Shown: positions 11,262-22,519 of the stretch, in pieces
Numbering within the stretch: position 1 is the stretch's first letter
Layout: each line of letters starts with the position of its first letter
Source: Lentinus brumalis
Lineage: Eukaryota > Basidiomycota > Agaricomycetes > Polyporales > Polyporaceae
Assembly: GCA_001792895.1 (NCBI GenBank)
Contig: MARA01000004.1
Coordinates: forward strand, 372,001-436,000
Direction: 5' to 3'
DNA: 64,000 nucleotides
Made by a program: the position numbers and the translations under genes
The notes under the pieces: model-generated
Told to the model about the DNA's origin: nothing
The model's input: only the letters and a program-made list of their open reading frames with translations
Database searches by the model: none

Positions 11262-11884
11262 GGTTTACGAGCGTCAACTGGAGGCGGAGAGTGTGGTTAA
11301 GTTGTTACTGTGGGTAGTACAGCCCGTCCTTGAGCTCGTCCCACTCATGCTACTTGTACCCTCTTGTACCATGCCCCGTCGTCACCGTTACCATGCCCAC
11401 ATTACTGTCTCATGACGCGTAAATCCTCGATTTTACCAGAAACTGCTCTTAATCCCGAGTACGTCGGCATCTGGGCGCGTTGATAAGCAGAGCCGCTGCG
11501 ACTGAGCGTTAGTAAGCTGGAAGGTTCAAGGTTGATGTGCATTACTAACACAAGATAGATCGCAGGCTGAACCAACATATTCCCAGAGCTTACTCTGCTT
11601 GGTTTAGTCCAGACTCCAACGTCGCACGGGTCTCGCGCGGCCCATCAGACTGGAGCTCGGCTTCGATTGTGACTCCAGCACGGCGAACTTGAAGATGACG
11701 CCGTACGCTGTTGCGCTCGCAGTGCAATACCGAACAATAAATTGTTGTTCAAGACTGGCAAGTTCTTCGGGAGCGTTCATCGACTCGGAGGCGCATGTCC
11801 GCGTTGAGTTCAAGCGGAGCTCATATTTGTTTGCGGAGATGGCGAAAAGCATGTTTTGGACCTATGCTCGATACACACTCAGTA
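11262..11884. other. spacer between reductase paralogues 3 and 4
   Basis: About 620 bp with no recognisable gene. A minus-strand frame at 11604-11852 is open for 82 codons, but I find no family similarity and no splice partner. It includes the upstream region of paralogue 3. Confidence 0.4.
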
Positions 11885-13272
11885 CTACCTACACTCGACA
11901 CACGATCTTCTCTCCGCTGGCTTTTCCCTCACGTATGTATTGCAATCCCCCAGGACCCCCTCGAGACCCCCTTCCCAGACCTTGACGGGAATTGGCTTCA
12001 GAGCTCCGTCCAGAATCCACTGCGGTAGCTTCTTGATGAACGCCGCCATATGCACCCTATCCTCGGGCGCTGCTGGGATATGGAAGGGCCCGATGCTGAA
12101 CGCACGTCCGAACACGGAGTACAACAGAATCTCTGTCCACAGCGCATCGCCAGACTTAGTACCGGCACGACACGAGCACTGGCAGCAAGCTGCGCGTATG
12201 ACGAGCACGCACCGGTGATTGTGACGTCCTTCCTGCCGAACTCTGTCTTCTGCAGTGCTACGTTCAATCCGACGAATTTTCCGCCGGATGATCCGATGGC
12301 CTCGATTGCGATCCTATGCGTCTCAACTTCTCCAATCATGTCGGCGGCGTACTTGAGCGAGTCTCCGGTGGCCTCCTTGATCTTTGACACGACGTCTGGG
12401 TCGTGATAATCGACGGTTACATCCGCCCCGAGCGACTTGAGGAGCTCGTGGTTGCGTGGAGAGGCAGTAGTAATGACCTTGTAGCCGGATAGACGGGCGA
12501 GCTGGATGGCACAGAGGCCGACAGCGGCTGAACGCAGCATCCACTCCCCAGTGAGTATCAGAGTTCTTCAGCGCAATACTTCGGTGCACTCACAACTGCC
12601 GCCATAGACGAAAACCCAGTCGGGCGTCGCCGCCTTCGCAGGGGGCTCAACCAGACCTAACCGTCCCGGTGCGTAGAAGGCCTGCGCAGCAGTCCATAAC
12701 CTATCAATCAGCTCGTCAGTCGCCTGCTGCGTAGCACGAGGGCATCGTGCAAACACTTACGCAACCTCGTACGCCGCCGCCTGCTCGTGGCTGAACGTGT
12801 TCGCGGGGACAACCCACACAAGCTCCGCGGGGACTTTGACGTATTCGGCGAACGCACCCTCGTCTGGATATGCGGAACCATGGACGAACCCGGCGACGTG
12901 GTCCCCGACTTTTGGGCTGCTGTGCACGTTCTTGCCGACTTTGACCACAACCCCGGAGTAGTCGCAACCGAGGATGCTTCCCGCCTTCCCGAACTTCCCG
13001 TCGATGTCTGCAGGCGGACTCAATATGTACTATGCCTCATACAAATCCCAATCGGGGCACGACTTACGCTTATAGTCTGTTGGATTCAGGGAAATGGCGA
13101 CGGTCTTCACTAAGACATCATCGTCTGAGATGTTCGGCACCGGGTGTTCTCTGACTGCGACCTGAAGGTTCTGTGCGGAAGGTTCAGTGCTGCAGAATGG
13201 TTTCGGCAGTACAGACGACAGAACCTCGTCGTAGACCACGGCTTTCATGAATGTAGGAATCTCGGAAGCCAT
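11885..13272 (-). CDS. enoyl-reductase-like protein, paralogue 4, frameshifted near its C-terminus
   Basis: The ATG at 13270-13272 gives MASEIPTFMKAVVYDEV; the first exon may extend or be spliced before VAVREHPVPNISDDDVLVKT. Then follow GSILGCDYSGVVVKVGKNV, SSPKVGDHVAGFVHGSAY, DEGAFAEYVKVPAELVW, WVFVYGGS plus AVGLCAIQLARLSGYKVIT and ASPRNHELLKSLGADVTVDY. Up to KVWEGGLEGV the protein matches its paralogues. After that, one base is missing relative to paralogue 5 (near 11950-11965), so the conserved end LQYMREGKVSAEKIVYRV is read in the wrong frame and the product ends in an unrelated tail of about 24 residues at 11885. In the other frame the original end, LQYIREGKASGEKIVCRV, is still readable up to a stop at 11889. 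A recent mutation or a base-calling error would both fit. Confidence 0.8.
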
Positions 13273-13875
13273 GATGCAAGTACCTCTTGAGCGAGAAATA
13301 TTTGCGAGTATGCAATGAGTTCACAATGGGTTGGCCTAACCCACTCCCAGTTCACTTGCGTTATTTGTACCAAAGTTTCAGGTACTAGGACCTGCGAAGT
13401 GATTTCCCACCGGGCACTGCAACTCCGCGTCCATAATCTCCGTATTAACAATCATACGAACTAGCCGTATGACATATCACACCATTCCCAAACAACGATT
13501 ACCTGAGCCCAAGTGTTGTACCTTTGTAAGGCAGATCTGTGAAGGGACAACTAAGGACTTCGCATGATGATGTGGGTCCACGCGGAACCCGCGAAATTGC
13601 ATACTTACCTTAACTCACCTGGTCCTCAGCATGTACTTTGCGCTTGAGACAGTCATGTATATCACGAGAGACTTTCTCGCGTTACGCTGCGGGGCAGAAC
13701 GGGCTAGCCGGTCAAAGTTGATACTGGTCTCCTCTTAGCAATCGGTGGTGCCGCGTTGCATCTCTACAGACAAGTGACGTTCATGTTGCCGACGCAGATA
13801 GTTTCCCGGTCACTTGATGTGATTTCATCCCTACGTGTTCAGGACAGATAGCAGAGCATCATGACAACACGATAG
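13273..13875. other. spacer between reductase paralogue 4 and the F-box gene
   Basis: About 600 bp with no recognisable gene. It contains the promoter of paralogue 4 and the 3' flank of the F-box gene. Confidence 0.4.
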
Positions 13876-16390
13876 CTAAATGGACGAAGACACGAACGCA
13901 GCCTTCTCTTTGACGGCCGCGTTCGTATCCAACTTTGCAGCCTGCCGCCGTCCCTGGGAGTAAATCCGGATGGGTGTAGGCATGTACGGCTCATTGTCCG
14001 TGTGCACATAATAATCGATGTCGATTGTGACGTCCTTCAAAAGTAAATGCTCCCTGAAGTCATTGTCAGCGCCGCTACTAGCTGATACGTCAGCCGCGGA
14101 AGAAGAGACTCACATCGCGCTGTGCCATTTGATATACTTCCCGGTGGCCCGGTCGTGACAATGACGGCAGCCATAGACGGTATTTGCGTCTCTGAGTCGT
14201 GCGTTCGCAGGCTGCGACCACTGGAATGCTTCCAGCTCGAGAGCCTTGGCTGTGTCCTCCGCATTGAGCAGCTTGAAGGACGCAGAGCAGCCGGTTTGGT
14301 GACGGACCTGTGACCTCGCCTGTAAGAACGAGGGCAGCATGAGCGAAGTGAGAGAGGACCCACAGCCATCTTCCAGTCCAAGGCCTCGCAATGCCGCAGG
14401 CAATCGCTGCAGAACACTCGGAGACCACAGCGTTCCATTTCTTCGTATGTAACAGTATCTGGATCTTTGCCACATGCCTCGATCACCGCCCGGGTTCTCT
14501 TGAGAGAGGGGTTGAAGACGAAGGCTTCACTGTCCCACATGTACCATGTCTCCAGCCGGTCGCGGGCGATTAAGACGGCTTGCCTGTACGGATTCTTGGC
14601 CGCCGCGTCTGGGTCGAGGTTCCGACGACCCCGGAGACATCGATGCGCAAGGACCTGAGGCCATCTCAGGCCTTTGTACGAGCAAAACACGCAATCAAGC
14701 GTGGCTACGGCCAACGACAGCGGGTCCACGCTGTTTGGCAGCGATCCCAGACCGTCGGTGATGATCTTCAGGATGGCAGCCTTGCATTCCTCGCGCCATG
14801 TGTTGACCAAATCAGGTATATGGCTTTGCATCTTCAAGAGGGCGTCGTCTTGGAATTCAGTCTCAGCCGGAACATCTATGCTGTCGCGAAAGGCGGACAT
14901 CAGTGCGAAATCCGCAAAGCTGGGGTACCAGTCAGTCTCCGCAGTCCACGGGGGGTCATGAGCTTTGAGCCATAGCGCAACGACGCCAAACAGCAGGGTA
15001 AACCGTGGCTGCAGTTCGTTGACGCGCTCTTCACACAGCCGGTAGTCGCGATGCTTCTCGAGGACTTGCGTGGCGTCCTTCCGAATCGTGCTCCATGCTG
15101 CGTAGTGTATGTTAGACAAGTGACGCGCCTAGACTGAACTCAAGTATCCGCACCCCGATCAGTCAACTTGTGCGGCCTACAGACGGACTTCATCGCCTTG
15201 ATTATACCGAGCGCCGCCCCGTCATACCAGTCTAAGTCCTTTCCCCAGCCTTCGTCGCGTAGCCGTTGCTCGACCCTGAGAAAAGTGAGCATCTCAACGC
15301 ACACTGGAGAGAACTGGCATACTCCTGAATACGGCCGTCTCTTAGTAGACTGAGCTCCGCAGACTTGCGCGCATCTTGATCTCCCACCCATCGACGAATA
15401 GCAGCACCAAACTGCAAGAAGCATTGGTATCGAATCACCAACTACAAGCGGATCGCGACCTCTCACCTCTAGCCGTGATTGCACGACTTGGCGGGCAGAC
15501 TCATAGAAGTGGTCGCGCTCCGTATCACTGGAGAAACCACCCTCCCAGAGTTGTCTGAGACGGTCGAACTCGGGACGGTGGTAATAGTACCCGCGATGCC
15601 ACCTAGTGTTAAATCTCATGAGAGCTAGCACGCGTCACCAGCGTGAATGGGTCCGCACCGTGACTTAGGCAGTGGAAGACTGGTCGTAACTAAAAGACAG
15701 CCGGGTCTCTGCTCTTGGATTTGCGACACAAGGTCCTCTACCGAACTCGTCTCGACGAGCCTGGAAGAAGATCAAGTCACTATCTAGGCCCGAGGACGCT
15801 GAGAACTCACTGGTCGCACTTGCATTTCGCGCAGTAACGCACGGCGAAACTCCACACGACGACATTAGAACCGTTAGGTCTAGCACAACCCTGATAAAGG
15901 AGGTTCAGGCTTAGGTACCACGAGTGTGTATGCTGTTGCACGTACGTGGCAGTGAGTGAAGAAGACCAAGTTGGCGTATGCAGGTTCGCTGAGGAATGGT
16001 GGACAGTCAGGGAGACCATCGACCTGCTTTCGCGCCGCTCTCCAGAACGGCGCGGAGTCTCGACTCATGAGGAATGTGCGAAAGTCCCTCGAAGTTCGCG
16101 CAAGGTTAACCAGATCGCGAGGGTGCAGAAGGCTGAAGATCTACATAGGTGGATCAGCGACGGTGTTGCGATTTGCTTCCGTAGACGTGTTCGACACACT
16201 TATAAACACTCACCTCTACCAGAATATCCAAAGGCATCTTGGGCATGTCCGCCAGGCGACCACATTTCCCGCGTACTTTGCGACACTTCGAGGTTCCAGC
16301 CTTCACCTTCCTCGCGTCAGTCGCGCCGCTTCTGTCTGCTTGAACCTTTCCCCTAGCATTCGCCGTCCTGCGTTTCTTTCGTGGAGGCAT
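13876..16390 (-). CDS. large F-box protein of the Agaricomycete type
   Basis: The ATG at 16388-16390 opens a basic N-terminus (MPPRKKRRTANARGKVQ), followed by MPKMPLDILVE and, across an intron, IFSLLHPRDLVNLARTS and FRTFLMSRDSAPFWRAARK. That is a complete F-box domain followed by the usual GLPDCPPFLSEPAYANLVF segment. Later exons show a short cysteine motif (RYCAKCKCDQ), charged helical segments (FDRLRQLWEGGF, RVEQRLRDEGWGKDLDWYD), a long exon from about 15079 to 14376 and a second cysteine/histidine motif YGCRHCHDRATGKYIKWH. The last exon ends AAFVSSSI with a TAG at 13876-13878. I checked frame through the last three exons; the middle exons are less certain. Such proteins are probably substrate receptors of SCF ubiquitin ligases. 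The gene sits between two reductase paralogues on the same strand. Confidence 0.8.
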
Positions 16391-16892
16391 TTCCCAGATT
16401 GATGTGGCTTGGGGAAGCGAAGGGACCGCAAGACGACCTTACCACCGAGATGTGCGGGAGCACTGAGCAGACCAGACGATGTCAAATGTATAGTAAACGA
16501 CGACGCTTGCGCAAAGTCTTCGGAATGCCTGCGCACACCAGCGCGGAGTCCAGACAAATGACTTACGGTTGTTGAGACTCTGACGAGGTGGTCGTCGAGT
16601 CGAGAGAGGTTCAAGTTGAGAAGCGCTGGTACGTAAGTACCGGCCCTCCTGCCCATAGCCGAAATTGTTCCGGCGCGCCTCCATGACCTGGTCCCTTCAA
16701 ATTCCAGCCTCGTCGTCTTTCGGGCACGCCCTCGTCGTCGGACGTCCTCGACAAAACTCGACAGGACACGACACATCATCCCACTATGCTTCCGTTGCCT
16801 TCTCGATGCCATTACACTGAGTCTTGCTCTTGAAGTCTGTACGTATGTGATGGCTCGTAACGGCACTGTACATGTCACCTCCGAGGAGTGCC
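16391..16892. other. spacer between the F-box gene and reductase paralogue 5
   Basis: About 500 bp. Minus-strand reading frames run through it, but I see no domain or plausible start. It serves as the upstream region of the F-box gene. Confidence 0.4.
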
Positions 16893-18266
16893 CTACACCC
16901 TGTACACAATCTTTTCCGCGCTGACCTTGCCCTCCCGCATGTATTGCAAGCCTCCGTGGACACCCTCGAGACCGCCTTCCCAGAGCTTCACGGGAATGGG
17001 CTTCACGGCTCCGTCCCGAACCAGCTGCGGCAGCTTCTTCAGAAACGCGGCCATGTGCACCCTATCCTCGGGTGCCGCTGGGAACTGCATGGGCCCAAGG
17101 CTGAACGCACGTCCGTTCACCGAATACAGCAGCGTCTCTGTCCTCAGAATATTGTGAGCGACTCGGTACTGGCAGTGAACAGTGCGATAGCACATAAAAG
17201 GCAACACGCACCGATGATTGTGACATCCTTCCTGCCGGACTCTGTGCTCTGTGTCACGTTCAATCCGACCACTTTCCCGCCGGACGGCCCGATGGCCTGT
17301 ACAGCGATCTTATGTGTCTGATCCTCTCCAATCATCTCCGCGGCGTACTTGAGCGAGTCTCCGGTGGCCTGCTTGATCTTTGACACGACATCCGGGTCGC
17401 GATAGTCGATGGTTACATCTGCCCCAAGCGACTTGAGGAGGCCGTGGTTGCGTGGGGACGCAGTAGTGACGACCTTGTACCCGGACAGGTGGGCGAGCTG
17501 GATGGCACACAGGCCGACGGCGGCTGAACAATCATCGCGCACCGGTCAGTACGATAGTTGCTGATGGTACAACCGGGGAGCACTCACAACTGCCGCCATA
17601 AACGAGAACCCACTCAGGCGGGGCCACTTTCGCGGGGGGTTCAACCAGACCCAAACGCCCCGGGGCATAAAAGGCCTGCACAGCGGTCCAGAACCTGTCA
17701 ATCGGTCCATCAACTACGCGTTCATAGAGTGTACAAGGTAAAGGACACGGCAGAAACTCACGCAACACCATACGCGGCAGCCTGCTCGTGAGTGAACGTG
17801 TTCTCGGGCACGATCCAGACAAGCTCCGCGGGAGCCTTGACGTACTCAGCGAACGCACCCTGGTCCGGGTACGCGGAGCCGTGGGCTACACCAGCGACGT
17901 GGTCCCCGAGTTTAGGGCCGTTGTGGACACTCTTGCCGACCTTGACCACGACACCGGAGTAATCGCAACCGAGGATGCTCCCTGGCTTTCCGATCTTCCA
18001 GTCGATGTCTGCGGGGCGCGTCAAGTATGCATCATGCACGTCTGCACAAGGACGTACGCTTGAAGTCAGTGGGATTCTGGGAGATGGCGACGGTCTTTAC
18101 AAGGATTTCGTCATCTGCGATGCTGGGTACTGGATGTTCCCTGACAGCAACTTGGCCGTTCTGTGTAGATGGGTCAATGTCAACAGACTCCAATTGCATG
18201 AAGTGTTGTGTCGGGAACCTCATCGTAGACCACGGCCTTCATGGTAGTTGGGATAGCGGATGTCAT
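16893..18266 (-). CDS. enoyl-reductase-like protein, paralogue 5
   Basis: The ATG at 18264-18266 gives MTSAIPTTMKAVVYDEV. Exons continue with VAVREHPVPSIADDEILVKT, IDWKIGKPGSILGCDYSG, VVVKVGKSVHNGPKLGDHV, YPDQGAFAEYVKAPAELVW and ENTFTHEQAAAYGVA. The cofactor-binding part reads WVLVYGGS plus AVGLCAIQLAHLSGYKVVT, then ASPRNHGLLKSLGADVTIDY. The C-terminus is LQYMREGKVSAEKIVYRV with a TAG at 16893-16895. It is intact and has a TATA box at 18344. It is the outermost member of the array and most like paralogue 4, from which it is separated by the F-box gene. Confidence 0.88.
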
Positions 18267-18343
18267 GGTGGTTGGAAGCGTATGATGGTCTGCAAATCGG
18301 TCAACAGGTAACAATGGCCGGGGCAGCAGAAATGCGCTCACAG

Positions 18344-18352
18344 TATATATAT
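18344..18352 (-). promoter_or_regulatory. TATA box of reductase paralogue 5
   Basis: TATATATAT-type element about 80 bp upstream of the ATG at 18266, in otherwise GC-rich sequence. Confidence 0.55.
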
Positions 18353-19020
18353 CATGCCCAGTGCTTCGTTCGTCATCGTGCCGAGGCAATCAAATCACGG
18401 TACAACGGGCATCCCGAGTGCATCGGGCATCGGGCATTGTATGCCCTGGGCCGTTGGTAAGCCTCTAGAGCTGCACACGCGGCCCAAGAGTAGGCCGTGC
18501 TCTCGACAGGAGAAGGGATCCGAAAAGTACGGACTTGGGATTCGCTGGGTAAGTGCAACTTGCATACGTACGTTACGGATGCTTGAGCTAATCATCCAGA
18601 CCGCAGGAGACTTGTCCCCGCGGACGAGCTTGGGGGTCCGCGTCGACTTCTTGCACATCGTCCTCACAAGCCGAGAAACCAAGTAGAGTACTTAGGTCTC
18701 CCCGGGCTCCAAAGTGCAAATGTCGGCTCAAGACAGTATCACGTCAACGCGAACTACAACGATCGAGTACTGGGATAGCCGTGTCTTGCTGCTGAGCAGT
18801 GTGTCTGGCAGGGTCGTTCGCCGTTCGATGTTGAGTCGCCTCGCAAGACAGTTACCGTCGACGCGCGCGCAGTTTCAGACTCCGCCTCAATCAGCCACAG
18901 ACGCGTCGAGCGCGCGACGCGTTTGGTGCCAACTGGCCAACGACCGCGACTACTCTCCATCGAACGCGTTCATGCTCCTCGACGACTGAAGCTCTTTCTA
19001 TATCTTACTGCTGCCTTGCA
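18353..19020. other. divergent intergenic region, reductase 5 / CTF18
   Basis: About 670 bp. No gene is recognised. The CTF18-proximal part is rich in CGCG motifs, including the MCB elements listed separately. Confidence 0.45.
18901..18969 (+). promoter_or_regulatory. cluster of three MCB (ACGCGT) elements upstream of CTF18
   Basis: Exact ACGCGT hexamers occur at 18901-18906, 18917-18922 and 18964-18969, all within 120 bp of the CTF18 start at 19021. ACGCGT is the known binding site of the fungal G1/S factor MBF, which drives replication and cohesion genes. Occurrence is seen directly; regulation is inferred. Confidence 0.6.
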
Positions 19021-22000
19021 ATGGCTACTGTCGAATTTGGCCAGCCGAGCAGCCTGCTCTTTCCTACCGGTCTCATGGAGGACCTCCGAGAAAGCACTCC
19101 CGAAACTTCTGGCGAGGACGCGTTTATACCGACGGGACTACTTCTTCAACACGCCAGTGTGACTTCAGACTCTGTGGAGATTGACGAGGAGCGCGTAGCA
19201 GGGCCGTCTGAGTTTGGAGGTACGTCTGGATCTCGTCACGAACCAACGCCCATTCCTCAATGCTCTACGTTGTGTGGTGTCGACAGATGCCCCTTTACTA
19301 TTCCTAGACGCCACTTTGGTTGATCGGACGACGGAACTATCATCTCAATCTCAATCCCAGTCTCAATCTCAAGGTATGTCCTCCATTCTCACTCCTCTCG
19401 TCCCTTCAAGTCCATCCGTGCACGGGCTCTGTGTCTAACGCACGCCCTCTAGATGACGACCTGCCAGACGTCGCGGATCTACTCAAATCATACACCGCGA
19501 AGGTCGCTTCCCTCAACCCAGTAGCTTCCACGTCGAAGGTTTTGACCACCTCCACTTTTGACGGCTCTGCGGTCTACTTCACACGGAGACCACGCCGGCG
19601 CGAGGGAGCCGCAACCACAGCTCTGGTGAGTTGCGGCATATTATCCTTATGTTGGGAATCAGATGTTCATGATATCCAGAGACGAGCTGGTGTCTTGCCT
19701 CACAAGGACCGCCAACACAAGAACCTCCTTGATGTCCCTTTACACCGGATGCTCGAAGACCTTGCTACTTCTACAGCAACGAAGCTTGCCATCGAGTGAG
19801 TTCCTTCCCACGTGCGCCTGCAGCGGTGCTGAATCCGTCCCCAAGAGAATACCAAGAACCGAAGAAACCCGTACAGCTCGCCACAACCACCAACACGACA
19901 TCACTATGGGTCGATCGCTATCGCCCTCAACGATTCACTGAGCTCCTTGGCGATGACCGCGTCCACCGCGAGGTTCTATCGTGGGTGAAGGAATGGGATT
20001 CCTGCGTCTTTGGCAAGAACAAGAATCGCGGTCGGAAACGTGCAAGGGAAGATGCCGACGGCGAAAACTTGGACCAATGGAGGCGACCACGAGAAAAGGT
20101 AGGAATGGACTCTTCCGACCGAGAGGCCTTCACACCACTGAGCTTTCACAGCTGCTCCTTCTATCAGGACCTCCCGGGCTGGGCAAGACTACGCTCGCGC
20201 ATATTGTCGCGCAGCACGCTGGATATAACGTCTTCGAGATCAACGCGAGTGACGCGCGTTCTGCGGACGTTGTCGACGAGCGAATACGACCTGCAGTGGA
20301 GAGCGGTGCCAAAATTGGGAGCTCAAGACCCAACCTTGTCGTCATTGACGAGATTGACGGTGCGACGGGAGGTTCCGACAACGTACGTATGCTCTACTCC
20401 CGATGTGGTGATAGCTACTCACAGAAACAGTCAGGAGGTTTCGTCCATAGGCTGATTCAGCTGACTCAAGACAAGCCGAAGAAGAAAGGTGGAATGTTCC
20501 TGCCGAGACGTTATACGAATGGTGCTCACCTACGTGTATAGGTACAGGACGTAAACAGGACCCTCAAGCATCACGTCCTTTACTCCGGCCCATCATTTGC
20601 ATATGCAACGACCTGTACGCCTCATCGCTCACCAAGCTCCGACAGCATGCCCGGATAGTCCGCTTCTCCCGACCGAACGACACGCACATAGTCAGGCGAC
20701 TACGCGAGATTTGTGAGGGCGAGGGCATGAAGGCCGACCCGCGTGCGCTGTCCATGCTCGTGGGAGCCGTGCAAGGGGACTTCCGAGGATGCCTGAACAC
20801 GCTGCAGATGCTGAAGTCGCGGAACAGAGACGTTACGGAGACGGTCGTCCGGAGCGCGACGCAGGGCATGAAGGAGGGGGAGGTGTCGCAAATGACCATC
20901 CTAAACGACCTCTTTGCGCCACTGTCACGGAAACGAGCGAAAGAGCTAGGTGTTGCAGAGGATGATCCTCGGTATGTAACACGCTTGAGCCGAGAGGTCG
21001 AAGGCTGCGACTCGATAGACAAGGTCGCAATCGGTGAGTTTCCCGTCAAGTTTGTACAGCGGTCGTGCTGCATGCTGACGTCGGTGTGACAGGATGCTTC
21101 GAGCACTACGCCAACCTACACCGACATGATGCCACCTTCACGCGGTATCTGAAGGGTACCGAATGGCTCTGTCGATGGGACGGAATGATGGGTGCGATGC
21201 GAGCCGAACGAGAGTATGCCATTTTGCCATACCTGGCATATCCCCTCGTTGCCTTCTACCCGCTGTTCCAGGATCGCGGCGGACCGAAGGTAGAACGACC
21301 GAAGGCAGACTGGGAGGTTTGTTTCCGTGCCCACTGACACCCCATTACGTGACTGACAACATGTATGATCCGCGTCTGCAGCACTACACACAGACGAAGA
21401 CGAACGAGGAGATCTACAAGTCGCTCGGTCGCTGTCTGCGTACGGCCGCCTCCCGGTGCGCAGGAGACTACCGACACCTCGCGAACGAGCAAACGATGCA
21501 GCTCGAGATCGCACCATACCTCAACCGCATTATCTCGCCTCCTCTGCGGCCGGTCAACAGCCAAGTCATTCGTCCAGCGGAGAAAGCGCTCCTGTCACGC
21601 CTCGTGAGCATCATGGCGTCGATCGAGCTGCGGTTCGTGCAGGAGAAGCAGGAGGACGGGCAGCTCGTGTACAGGTTAGACCCGCCCATCGACGTCTTCG
21701 TGACGTACGACGGGAAGCGGTCGGCAGACATAGCAGTCTCGCGGTATGCTGTGAGGCACCTTGTTGCAGCAGAGGTAGGTCGACGTCCATCACACCTGTT
21801 CGCACGAGCACAGAGCTAACGCGTCGCAGATCGATGCGCAGGTCATCGCTCGCCACGCTGAGGGTGTCGATAGGAGCAAAGCGAGCAAGTCTGCCTTCTT
21901 CGGCGGCGCGTGAGTGGCAGCCAGTCTCAATGTGTCGTGCGGAACGCTGACGTGCATGTTGCTGTTGCGTGACAGACGAGACAAGGCCGCGCCTTCGACA

Positions 22001-22287
22001 GGCGACCCGCAGCCCGCAGCGAAGCGGTCGCGCAACGACGACCAGCCTGCTCAGAAGGTCTGTGCCGAGCACACTCTGCGTCGCCTGGTACCGCTGTGGC
22101 TGACAAGATGTACTGCGTTATGTAGATCGCCGTCGACTTCTTCGGGCGGCCGATCGTGCCCAGAGACCAGTCGGGGAAGGGCGCGAAGAGTGGTCCCCAG
22201 GTCAAGCCGTACCGCGTGGCGTACAAGCACAACGAGGGGAACTCAGCGGCTGTGCGAAAGCCGGTCAAGGTGTCCGCGTTCTTGTGA
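19021..22287 (+). CDS. Ctf18, large subunit of the alternative replication factor C clamp loader
   Basis: Ctf18 forms a nuclear RFC-like complex with Rfc2-5, Dcc1 and Ctf8 that loads PCNA and supports sister chromatid cohesion and the replication checkpoint. About 13 exons give a protein of roughly 850 residues. The N-terminus has a low-complexity SQSQSQSQSQ run. Then follow LLDVPLHRMLEDLA and SLWVDRYRPQRFTELLGDD, both family hallmarks. The AAA+ core has Walker A GPPGLGKTT, then VFEINASDARS, Walker B LVVIDEIDGA and PIICICNDLYASSLTKLR. The C-terminal part includes WLCRWDGMMGAMRAER and ends in the conserved basic tail IAVDFFGRPI ... YRVAYKHNEGNSAAVRKPVKV. The stop is at 22285-22287. The start at 19021 is the first ATG in frame with the acidic N-terminus. 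Three MCB motifs lie upstream. Confidence 0.93.
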
Positions 22288-22519
22288 GCATGCACAGCGA
22301 GCAGGACAATATCGATGTATTGGATATTTTGTATGATGTGTGGTGTATTGTGTACGGGTTGCCAGTACAGCCGATTTTAAACATTAGAGGGGATTAATTA
22401 TCTACAAGAGTCGTGTGTCCAGAGCGTTGCGAGTAATAAGGATAGAGTTCGATGCATGAATGCCCAGGAAGGTCGTAACTATGGCTACAATGGTCGAGGA
22501 TCAACGTCCAGGAGTCCAT

